From NCBI GenBank assembly GCA_964502735.1, contig CAZCYD010000046.1, positions 1-25,305 of the forward strand: DNA of 25,305 bases. The letters run 5' to 3'. Made by a program: the position numbers and the translations under genes. Below, piece by piece: positions 1 through 7,073 of this stretch; positions within the stretch are counted from its first letter, which is position 1, and the number at the start of each line of letters is the position of its first letter. This DNA comes from JACKAN01 sp964502735 (lineage in GTDB: Bacteria > Bdellovibrionota > Bdellovibrionia > Bdellovibrionales > UBA1609). The notes under the pieces were generated by a model. The model was not told where the DNA came from and made no database searches. It saw nothing but the letters and a program-made list of their open reading frames with translations.

Positions 1-38
1 GAATGAAACACAAAGCCTATGCGACATCTCTAACATAA

Positions 39-390
39 TGGTGGAGGCGGCGGGAATCGAACCCGCGTCCGCAAGTTATCCACTTTAAGGCACTACATAC
101 TTAGTTTGTGTTTTGTAGGTGATCTAACAGCTTCCACAAACAAATCAGTTAGATCCCCTTCCCAGAACTTTTAAATTGCAAAACCTGGTTAGATCATTTT
201 GCAATCGAGGTAACTAAAGTGGCACCTTCTCAACAGCGTTACCACCTGTTGAGTTGGCGTTAGCTGCGATTAGGCAGCTAAAGAATATTCAGCTTCGCCG
301 AATAATTGGTTGCACGTTTTTAACGAGGACCTCGTACGCCCCGGTATGCTCCTTAAGCTTCACGACCCACGTCGAAGCCATGTCGCCCCC
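39..390 (-). ncRNA. ssrA: Transfer-messenger RNA (tmRNA)
   Basis: One-piece tmRNA that rescues stalled ribosomes and tags the nascent chain for proteolysis. The 5' end reads GGGGGCGACATGG followed by the conserved CTTCGACG. The 3' end is a T-arm with GGTTCGATTCC and an encoded CCA. The first seven bases pair with CGCCUCC before ACCA to form the acceptor stem, which fixes both ends at 352 nt. The tag frame ends at a TAA at 270-272. Aligned by eye with the E. coli region after CCTCGT, the resume codon is GGC at 297-299, giving the tag GEAEYSLAA. The tmRNA family and ends are clear; the resume codon is inferred. Confidence 0.96.
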
Positions 391-420
391 AAATTTTCAA
401 AGAACAAATTCTGCTCAACA

Positions 421-449
421 ATTGTACCACAACTGTCAAGCTCTGCCAA
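421..449 (-). promoter_or_regulatory. Sigma70-type promoter of ssrA
   Basis: On the minus strand a TTGGCA -35 box (444-449) lies 17 nt before a TACAAT -10 box (421-426). A start about 7 nt downstream would give a leader of roughly 24 nt before the mature tmRNA 5' end at 390, consistent with RNase P maturation. The hexamers and spacing are seen directly; activity is inferred. Confidence 0.6.
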
Positions 450-554
450 AAACTTGTGATCTACAGCAAACGGGGTCAAGCCTTTCAATCTAAATTTTCA
501 ATTTTACACAAGGGGTGCAAATCGCTCTAGGGTCATGCTAGGGGTTTAAAGGCA

Positions 555-1304
555 ATGTTAAAAATTCAAGATCTTACTGTCGAATTTGGAAAGCTTCAGG
601 CCCTAAAAAAGGTGAATTTAGAAATTTCTCCTCACCAAACTTTAGGTGTTCTAGGCTTGAGTGGTTCCGGAAAATCCACTCTGATTAAGTGTTTATGTGG
701 ACTTATTAAGCCATCGGGCGGCCAAATATTGTGGAATAACCAGCCCGTTGCCGGGCATGTCCTCTACAATTTTAGGCAGCACTTGGGTTATGTTCCCCAA
801 GACGGGGGGCTATTTCCCCATCTTACTAACTCAGATAACGTGCTTTTGGCATCGCTTTACAGTGATATGAGTCCAAAACAAAAAAAAGATCGACTTTATG
901 AGCTTGCAGATCTTTCTTCTCTCCCTCATCACATTTTTGACAAAAAACCTCATCAAATTTCTGGGGGACAAAGACAAAGGATTTCACTAATGAGGGCCCT
1001 TTTTCAAGATCCAGATCTACTTTTATTAGATGAGCCCTTTAGTGCCCTGGACCCCATTATTCGCAGCGAGCTTCAAGACTATGTGAAGGGTTTAATGGAA
1101 AATTTAAGAAAAACACTAATTCTAGTGACCCACGATATATTTGAAGCCTCTTATTTGTCAGACATGATGATCATCATGAATCAAGGCCACATTGTGCAAG
1201 AAGGAGTTCTACAAGATTTTTTATCAAATCCGGCGGATGATTTTGTAAAAAACTTTGTGGGTGTTTACAAAAAACAAATTCAATCGGGAGACTCCATATG
1301 TTGA
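555..1304 (+). CDS. ABC transporter ATPase, quaternary amine/osmolyte uptake family
   Basis: Cytoplasmic ATPase of an importer, 249 aa. It has Walker A GLSGSGKST (34-42), Q-loop Q82, signature SGGQRQR (136-142), Walker B LLLLDEP (155-161), D-loop SALD and switch His193. It resembles the OpuCA/ProV/YehX class, but it ends soon after the nucleotide-binding domain and shows no C-terminal CBS domains, which many osmoregulated members carry. The stop overlaps the start of the next gene by 7 nt (ATGTTGA), so the two are translationally coupled. The substrate cannot be read from this subunit; assignment rests on the fused binding protein downstream. Confidence 0.93.
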   Translation: MLKIQDLTVEFGKLQALKKVNLEISPHQTLGVLGLSGSGKSTLIKCLCGLIKPSGGQILWNNQPVAGHVLYNFRQHLGYVPQDGGLFPHLTNSDNVLLASLYSDMSPKQKKDRLYELADLSSLPHHIFDKKPHQISGGQRQRISLMRALFQDPDLLLLDEPFSALDPIIRSELQDYVKGLMENLRKTLILVTHDIFEASYLSDMMIIMNQGHIVQEGVLQDFLSNPADDFVKNFVGVYKKQIQSGDSIC

Positions 1305-2806
1305 AGATGTGGAAGAAGGTTCTTCTGATTCTTTGTGGTTCTGTGTTTTTGCATTTTAATTCCCAAGCAGAAACTATTCGTGTGGGTTCAAAAAAATTTA
1401 CGGAATCTGTGATATTGGGAGAAATAGCTCATCTTTGGATGTTAGATAACGACCTAGAGTCTGTTCACAAAAAGGAAATTGGCGGAACCAAAGTTTTGTG
1501 GAATGCCCTGCTAAGAGGAGAAATTGACATCTACCCCGAGTACTCAGGTACCTTGTTTCAGGATATTTTACAAATGCCAGAGCCAGACTGGTTGAGACTG
1601 CAAGAGATTTTAGCAGAAAAGGGTTTGGGAATCTCAAGGCCTCTGGGCTTTAATAATACTTATGTTTTGGGAGTCAAAAGAGAAGTTGCCGAGAAATACA
1701 ACCTGAAAAAAATTAGTGATTTAAAGAAGTACCCAAACTTTAGAGCCGGATTTGGCGAGGAGTTTTTTAATCGTCCTGATGGCTGGCAGGGGTTAAAAGA
1801 TAAGTACAAATTAAATTTTGAGAATCTAAAAATTTTGGATCACGATTTAGCCTACAGAGGGCTAGATTCTGGAGATCTGGAAGTCGTTGACATTTACTCA
1901 ACTGACCCAGACGTTAAGTACTACGATTTATTTATGTTAGAAGACGATTTGCGTTTTTTTCCTAAATACCAGGCCTTATATATTTACAACCTAAAAAAAA
2001 CAGAAGCCCTTGAGCCCTTTATAAAAAAGGTGGAAGGGAAGCTACCAGAACAGATGATGATAGCCTTGAATCATGAGTCCAAAATTAATAAAAAAACGGC
2101 AACAGAGGTAGCCAGCCAATGGTTAAATCAGCATCTTGGAACTCAGATATCAACTTCTCAAAAAAGAAGCCTTATAACTTGGAATCGTTTTATTAAAAGG
2201 ACAATCGAACATCTACAACTTGTGGTTTATTCTTTGATTATGGCGATCCTTTTTGCGATTCCTTTGGGAATCTTAGCCTATAAAGTGAAGTGGTTAGGAG
2301 AGGTTATTTTGTCTATTGTCAGTATAGTGCAGACAATACCAGCCTTGGCTTTGTTGGTCCTGTTGATTCAGCCTTTGCATTTTTTTGGCATTCCTGGAAT
2401 TGGTCCCGCCCCAGCTCTTGTGGCACTATTTTTGTACAGTCTTTTACCCATTGTAGGAAACACTTATACGGGGCTTAAACAAATACCACCATCTCTTAAG
2501 GAAGTGATGATAGTTTTAAATTTACCTTTTCACATGCGTTTTCTGAAGGTCGAGCTTCCACTAGCCATGCCTGCAATCATTACTGGAATTAAAATCTCTG
2601 CCGTTTTAAATGTAGGCTTTGCCACCCTGGGAGCCTTGGTTGGAGCGGGAGGTTACGGGCAACTCATACTCACGGGAATTCGTTTAGATGATTTTTCTTT
2701 GATTTTGCAGGGAGCTGTTCCTGCTGCAGTTTTAGCTATATTCTTGCAATTGTTTTTTGAGTTTCTTTATAAAAAATGCGGGTACAAACGACTTAGTGAT
2801 GCATGA
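1298..2806 (+). CDS. Fused substrate-binding protein and permease of an OpuC/EgtU-like ABC importer
   Basis: 502 aa. Residues 1-24 are a signal peptide or signal anchor. Residues about 25-285 are a periplasmic binding domain of the glycine betaine/choline/quaternary amine family, shown by the opening VGSKKFTESVILGE and by GGTKVLWNALLRGEIDIYPE followed by YSGT. From about 305 on there is a binding-protein-dependent permease domain with several membrane helices and an EAA-like cytoplasmic loop near LPLAMP. With the ATPase upstream this is a complete two-gene importer. Glycine betaine, choline, carnitine and ergothioneine are all known substrates of the family and cannot be separated here. In the well-known fused members the binding domain follows the permease; here it precedes it. 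Confidence 0.92.
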   Translation: MLKMWKKVLLILCGSVFLHFNSQAETIRVGSKKFTESVILGEIAHLWMLDNDLESVHKKEIGGTKVLWNALLRGEIDIYPEYSGTLFQDILQMPEPDWLRLQEILAEKGLGISRPLGFNNTYVLGVKREVAEKYNLKKISDLKKYPNFRAGFGEEFFNRPDGWQGLKDKYKLNFENLKILDHDLAYRGLDSGDLEVVDIYSTDPDVKYYDLFMLEDDLRFFPKYQALYIYNLKKTEALEPFIKKVEGKLPEQMMIALNHESKINKKTATEVASQWLNQHLGTQISTSQKRSLITWNRFIKRTIEHLQLVVYSLIMAILFAIPLGILAYKVKWLGEVILSIVSIVQTIPALALLVLLIQPLHFFGIPGIGPAPALVALFLYSLLPIVGNTYTGLKQIPPSLKEVMIVLNLPFHMRFLKVELPLAMPAIITGIKISAVLNVGFATLGALVGAGGYGQLILTGIRLDDFSLILQGAVPAAVLAIFLQLFFEFLYKKCGYKRLSDA

Positions 2807-2836
2807 GATGTGAAGGTATCGTGAAAGTTTAATCAT

Positions 2837-4516
2837 TTACTTCCAGAATCGTTTGTACCAAGGCAGTGATTTTTTCTCAATATTGGGTTTAGTGGTTGTG
2901 TTTTTTTTGGTATTGTTGGGGTGGCGACTGTTGTTTTCAAGCTCTTGTTGAATATGGGTGTTTTCCCAACCTGTTAAATCTTTTAAATTTTGTATTTCTT
3001 GCCGTTCTCGTGAAGAAATCATTTTTAAGTAGTCCTGCGCTTCTTGGCAAGTGGGGCTTCCCTTCCATTTTTCTCTTAAATAGTAAATGACATTAAAGGG
3101 CTGGCCATATTCACTGTCAGAAAAGGACAAGGCGATTATATCATTGGATTTGGACCCCGGATTTTTAGAATTTGAATTTTTAGATTTAAAGCTTGGGTAA
3201 AAATGAAAACGCGTAACATAAGAATTGTGAACGAAAGCTGCGGGCACTCCTAAAGTTTGCAGCTCATTAGCCGACAAAGGCTCAGCTCCGCAGGGGCTGC
3301 ACCACTGAGTGGAGCCAGCATATTCTAAGAGTGTGGTCGTCGGCTCTTGTTCAGCGGGCTGATTAGCTTTTATAGCAGAATAAACAGCCGGGAGTATTTT
3401 TCTTACAGAAGGGGGAAGGTCAACCTGAGAAGGGGCTCTAATCGTAGGAACGATGTCAAGGTTAGCTTTGCCATCAGGAGATAATGTGTAAAGTGAGCTG
3501 TAGCTACCAGATATGTTCTTACTCAAATTGGCAAAACTAGGGAATAGGTTTAAATCTGGACTCTTGTTTAGATTCTTGTTTGGACTCTTGAAGGTGACTT
3601 GTACGAGTTCGGTAGCTTCAAGAGAAGGGCCCGTATTTAGTGGGATGAGAATAAACAAAAATCCCCTTTGGGCTATTGATCTTAAGGCTTTTGCAATCTC
3701 TGATTCCGTCTCAACTTTGTATCCTCGTGTTTGGAGTGACTCTATAATATTGGAACTCTCACGTTTAGATAGTAAAACAAGTGGGGACTTATTTATAGTT
3801 GTGGGAATTTCAAAAGAAGGCTCGTCAGTGAGTCCATAGGTGAGTTCATCAGTGAACTCATCAATTAGAATTACGTCAGAGTTGGCATTGTTGTTTGAGG
3901 CTGTCAATTTCCCTTGGAATTGACCTTGAATTTTCCCTTGAATTTTATTTGGATCTTTCTTGTGCAGATTTTTCTGGTCCTGCTGTTTTCCTGCTGAGAC
4001 CCCCTCAGACTTTTGAAAAAAGCGCAAGTGGGAGCAAGGGTCAGTTTCTTTTATATAAATGGCTAAAGGAGAAGTCCACATCTGAAGGTGATGAAGGCTC
4101 TCTGCATGGGGCTGACCCTTTTGTATGTCTTTGCTGTCTTCAGGTATGGGTAAAATTAAAATCGGATTATTTTGAGTTGAGTTAGGAGCTCCCTTTGCGG
4201 GAATCTCAGAGAGGCCCTTGGACGTGTCTAGAGCTGAAGATTTAATGGCAAGAGTGAGAGTTGTTGTCTGTTCAAATCGAGCCATAACAACTTGAGTGAT
4301 TTCAGCAGTCGAAGTGTGAGTGTCAGAACTTGAGTTTAAAACCACTCCAACAGTGGCCCAAGAAAATATGGGGCTTAACAAGCTATAAAAAATAACTAAC
4401 ACAAAAAAAGGTCGAGCCAAGTGCCAGTAGAAGCCTTGATAGAAACTTTGGGAAAGGTCCCGGTAGAAATCCCGAGATAAATGTTTTGATAGTGATTTTG
4501 AAATTGAGGGCTTCAT
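2837..4516 (-). CDS. Exported orphan protein, low-complexity
   Basis: 559 aa, not assigned to any family I recognise. A long basic N-terminal stretch precedes a hydrophobic segment at about 36-55 ending near SWA, which reads as a signal peptide or signal anchor with an extended n-region. The middle is rich in Ser, Thr, Asn and Lys, with short degenerate repeats such as KIQGKIQGQFQGK, DEFTDELTYGLTDE and NLNKSPDLNL. A more ordered C-terminal part contains CSPCG and aromatic stretches, and the protein ends in a basic aromatic tail WYKRFWK. The gene is convergent with the ABC operon (30 bp apart) and divergent from the pirin gene. A perfect 8-bp inverted repeat with a 4-nt loop lies inside it at 3841-3860. 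An envelope location is likely; the function is unknown. Confidence 0.75.
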   Translation of the reverse strand: MKPSISKSLSKHLSRDFYRDLSQSFYQGFYWHLARPFFVLVIFYSLLSPIFSWATVGVVLNSSSDTHTSTAEITQVVMARFEQTTTLTLAIKSSALDTSKGLSEIPAKGAPNSTQNNPILILPIPEDSKDIQKGQPHAESLHHLQMWTSPLAIYIKETDPCSHLRFFQKSEGVSAGKQQDQKNLHKKDPNKIQGKIQGQFQGKLTASNNNANSDVILIDEFTDELTYGLTDEPSFEIPTTINKSPLVLLSKRESSNIIESLQTRGYKVETESEIAKALRSIAQRGFLFILIPLNTGPSLEATELVQVTFKSPNKNLNKSPDLNLFPSFANLSKNISGSYSSLYTLSPDGKANLDIVPTIRAPSQVDLPPSVRKILPAVYSAIKANQPAEQEPTTTLLEYAGSTQWCSPCGAEPLSANELQTLGVPAAFVHNSYVTRFHFYPSFKSKNSNSKNPGSKSNDIIALSFSDSEYGQPFNVIYYLREKWKGSPTCQEAQDYLKMISSRERQEIQNLKDLTGWENTHIQQELENNSRHPNNTKKNTTTKPNIEKKSLPWYKRFWK

Positions 4517-4689
4517 TTTGTCGTCTTCCTTTAGATCACCATGTTGGTTTTAGACCTCCACGTTGTTTATGGACAAGCGGGTTTTAGCTAAAAACTCATT
4601 TGACAAAAGTCTAGTCGTTCAAGCTCGAAAATCAAACCTTTTTCACCACCAAAATTTTCAGACCCATTTTATTAGAAGCATTACAAAAA

Positions 4690-4717
4690 TTCACTTTAAG
4701 GATCTGTTTCCGATAAT
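4690..4717 (+). promoter_or_regulatory. Possible sigma70 promoter of the pirin gene
   Basis: TTCACT (4690-4695), 16 nt, then GATAAT (4712-4717). The -10 matches five of six consensus positions and the -35 four of six. Transcription would start near 4724, leaving a short leader with an AGAGG ribosome site at 4759-4763. Sequence match only. Confidence 0.35.
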
Positions 4718-4768
4718 ACAACCAACTCACTTTTAATTTTTATGATAGAATGTTCGCCAGAGGTGTTT

Positions 4769-5545
4769 ATGGTGCAACTATTAAAGTCGTCGCAAAGAGG
4801 GCAGGCCAGCCATGGGTGGCTAGATTCTTATCACACGTTTTCATTTGCGGACTACTATAACCCTGACTGGATGGGATATGGCGACTTGCGTGTGATCAAC
4901 GAAGATTTTATAGCCTCAAGTTCAGGATTTTCTACCCATGGACACAGAGACATGGAAATCATAACCTATGTGGTAGAAGGGGCACTAGAACACAAGGACA
5001 ATATGGGCAACTCGGCCATTATACGTCCTGGAGAGGTTCAGGTAATGAGTGCAGGCAAAGGGGTGTTGCATTCAGAATTCAATCCCCTTAACGATCAAAC
5101 TTCGCACATAATCCAGATTTGGATTTTGCCGCATACGAAGCGAGTTACCCCACGCTACGATCAAAAGGACTTTTCCCAAGATTATAAGAACAATATGAGA
5201 GTGCATGTGGTTACTGGTCAGCAGAGCACTTCGAGTTCAATATATATTTACCAAGACGCAAATATTTACGTAACTAATCAGACTCATTCTGGGAGTTATG
5301 GCCTTGAGTTAGATGCCAAAAGACGTTACTGGGTACAATTAATAAAGGGAAATCTTGAGTTAGAGTTTAACCAGAATACATCTAACCCAAATAAATCTAA
5401 TCAGGATAAAACTAACAAAGATAAATCTAACCAGGATAAATTGAACCTTGAACCTGGAGATGCGGCTTTTTGGCAAGGAGAAACTCACGTCAGTTTTTTG
5501 TGGCCACAAACTGCCGAATTTTTATTTTTTGATCTTCCCTCTTAA
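4769..5545 (+). CDS. Pirin family protein (YhhW-like quercetin dioxygenase type)
   Basis: 258 aa from the ATG at 4769. This start is chosen over the ATG at 4742 because AGAGG precedes it at normal spacing and because MVQLLKSSQRGQASHGWLDS aligns with the very N-terminus of E. coli YhhW. The N-terminal cupin carries the metal-binding cluster THGHRDME plus a later HSE(F)N, as expected for the single metal site of pirins. YhhW has quercetin 2,3-dioxygenase activity in vitro; the in vivo role in this organism is unknown. The C-terminal cupin is interrupted by a hydrophilic linker of four SNxDK-type pentapeptides encoded by 15-nt tandem repeats at 5381-5440. The protein then resumes with LNLEPGDAAFWQ and ends in FFDLPS, like the family. 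Confidence 0.92.
   Translation: MVQLLKSSQRGQASHGWLDSYHTFSFADYYNPDWMGYGDLRVINEDFIASSSGFSTHGHRDMEIITYVVEGALEHKDNMGNSAIIRPGEVQVMSAGKGVLHSEFNPLNDQTSHIIQIWILPHTKRVTPRYDQKDFSQDYKNNMRVHVVTGQQSTSSSIYIYQDANIYVTNQTHSGSYGLELDAKRRYWVQLIKGNLELEFNQNTSNPNKSNQDKTNKDKSNQDKLNLEPGDAAFWQGETHVSFLWPQTAEFLFFDLPS
5381..5440 (+). repeat. Four 15-nt tandem repeats inside the pirin gene
   Basis: Units start at 5381, 5396, 5411 and 5426 and follow the pattern TCTAAnCAGGATAAA with a few changes. They encode SNPNK, SNQDK, TNKDK and SNQDK. The unit length is a multiple of three, so copy-number change would keep the frame. Confidence 0.85.
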
Positions 5546-5589
5546 AAATTTAGTCTGTGAGTAATTATTTAAAAATAAATGATTGTAAC

Positions 5590-5604
5590 CCAAATCCGCG
5601 GATA
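5590..5604. repeat. Copy 1 of an inverted 15-mer flanking the MBL-fold gene
   Basis: CCAAATCCGCGGATA, the exact reverse complement of the 15-mer at 6943-6957. Both contain the 10-bp palindrome ATCCGCGGAT. This copy lies between the convergent pirin and hydrolase genes. Confidence 0.6.
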
Positions 5605-5639
5605 AAATGTGTCAAAATTAATTGCGATAGAAGTGATTT

Positions 5640-6743
5640 CTACATCTGTAGCTTTATGATCTCTCCAAATAAAGGAGTAATGAACTCTTTTTCGTCGAGT
5701 CCGTTTTGATTCATGGCCTTTTTTAATTCTTGGATGGGGGCATCAACCTCTTCGGCAGTTAGTTGAAAAGTGCCGTAGTGTACGCCTAGGGAGACCTTCG
5801 CTCGTAGGTCTTTGTGAGCCTGAATAGCTTCATAGGGGTCAATATGAGCATAACTCATAAAGTCTCTGGGGGCATAGGCGCCAATGGGGAGTATAGCTAA
5901 AAACATATCTCCAAACTTTTGATAAGTGTCTTTAAAGTGGTAGCCGTAGCCTGTATCGCCGCCAAAGTAAATATTTTTATCTCTGTGTTCGATAACAAAA
6001 CCTCCCCATAAGGTAGAGTTACGATCAAAGAGGCCTCGACCTGAAAAGTGTTGAACGGGAACAAAGGTTAGTTTTGTTTTTGAATGTTCTTCTACAGACT
6101 TGTCCAAAGTGTAGTCTTCCCACCAGTCCATTTCGGTTACACGAGAGGACTGAGGAAAAATTTTTCCAACTCCAAGCCCAACAAAAATATGAGGGTCATC
6201 TCGTTGGACAAGTTTTTTTATAGTGGGAATATCTAGATGATCGTAGTGATCGTGACTGATAAGCACATAATCAATTGGTGGAAGATCCTTAAAACGAATT
6301 CCTGGGTTGCGAACCCTTTTTGGGCCAATCCAACTTAAGGGACTACACCTCTCAGAAAAAATAGGATCTGTTAAAATGTTTATTCCGCCAAGCTGAATTA
6401 ACACTGTCGAATGATTAATGTGCATAATATGAAGTTCATTGCCTTTAACTCGCTCACTGGCAGCTTGACGGTATTGGGACTCTCGCCATTGCGGCCAATC
6501 TGAGTACGGAGTTTCTAGGCGCATTTTTAAAAAAGAAAAAAGAGTTTTGTTATTGGGATTAGGGTTTTGAAAGCTTTTTCCATTAAAGTGAGTAGATTTC
6601 TCCCTCTGGTCTACGTAATTAGAGGGTGAAGAGGCGCAAGAAGAGACGGCAGCAATACCACCGAACAGAACTCCCAGTAGAAAAAGGCGTTCAATCAGTA
6701 TTTGTTTTTTTTGATTTTTGTAATCAAGGAAACTAATTTTCAT
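5640..6743 (-). CDS. Lipoprotein MBL-fold metallo-hydrolase (UlaG/NAPE-PLD-like)
   Basis: 367 aa. A signal segment ends in the lipobox VSSC with acylated Cys36, so the enzyme should sit on a membrane facing the periplasm. The beta-lactamase-fold metal motif HDHYDH is at 164-169, preceded by DPIF and WIGPKRVRNPG. Later metal-ligand candidates are VPVQHFSGRG, FGGDTGYG and the final GVHYGTF. This set and order match the NAPE-PLD/UlaG-like branch, whose members cleave phosphodiester or lactone bonds; the substrate here is not known. It faces the pirin gene and is divergent from the alkaline phosphatase lipoprotein. Confidence 0.92.
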   Translation of the reverse strand: MKISFLDYKNQKKQILIERLFLLGVLFGGIAAVSSCASSPSNYVDQREKSTHFNGKSFQNPNPNNKTLFSFLKMRLETPYSDWPQWRESQYRQAASERVKGNELHIMHINHSTVLIQLGGINILTDPIFSERCSPLSWIGPKRVRNPGIRFKDLPPIDYVLISHDHYDHLDIPTIKKLVQRDDPHIFVGLGVGKIFPQSSRVTEMDWWEDYTLDKSVEEHSKTKLTFVPVQHFSGRGLFDRNSTLWGGFVIEHRDKNIYFGGDTGYGYHFKDTYQKFGDMFLAILPIGAYAPRDFMSYAHIDPYEAIQAHKDLRAKVSLGVHYGTFQLTAEEVDAPIQELKKAMNQNGLDEKEFITPLFGEIIKLQM

Positions 6744-6871
6744 CGATTTAATTTACTTGAGGTCAAAACGAGTGAGTAGAGCAGAGTGCAATTGATGCGC
6801 ATTGCCTTTTTGACGTGATGGTCTCAATTAAATAAAATCTCACGTAAATATAACAGGCCATTTTTATTTTT

Positions 6872-6900
6872 TTGACATATGCCCTTAGAATAGGAACTAT
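6872..6900 (+). promoter_or_regulatory. Weak candidate promoter for the alkaline phosphatase
   Basis: A perfect TTGACA (6872-6877) is followed after 17 nt by AACTAT (6895-6900), a poor -10 match. It points at the phosphatase and would give a leader of about 165 nt. The rest of 6744-7073 is purine-rich, with one copy of the CCGCGG 15-mer; I see no gene or clear Pho box there. Confidence 0.3.
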
Positions 6901-6942
6901 GCGTACCACATACACCTATGCGGATAAAATCCTGACGCATTC

Positions 6943-6957
6943 TATCCGCGGATTTGG
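6943..6957. repeat. Copy 2 of the inverted 15-mer
   Basis: TATCCGCGGATTTGG, an exact inverted match to 5590-5604. It lies in the divergent intergenic region between the MBL-fold lipoprotein and the alkaline phosphatase, so the two copies bracket the MBL-fold gene. Confidence 0.6.
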
Positions 6958-7073
6958 ATAAGAAATTTGCAGACAACTACCGGCAACCACACAACGAACT
7001 GAAAAATTAGAACAATGCAGCAGAATAACAAAGAAAGAAATAAACAACTAATAAAAAAACTAAGGAGGATTCC

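Noticed and set aside
254..493. 79-codon open frame on the plus strand
   Set aside because: It lies antisense to tmRNA and its promoter, has no ribosome site and no family features.
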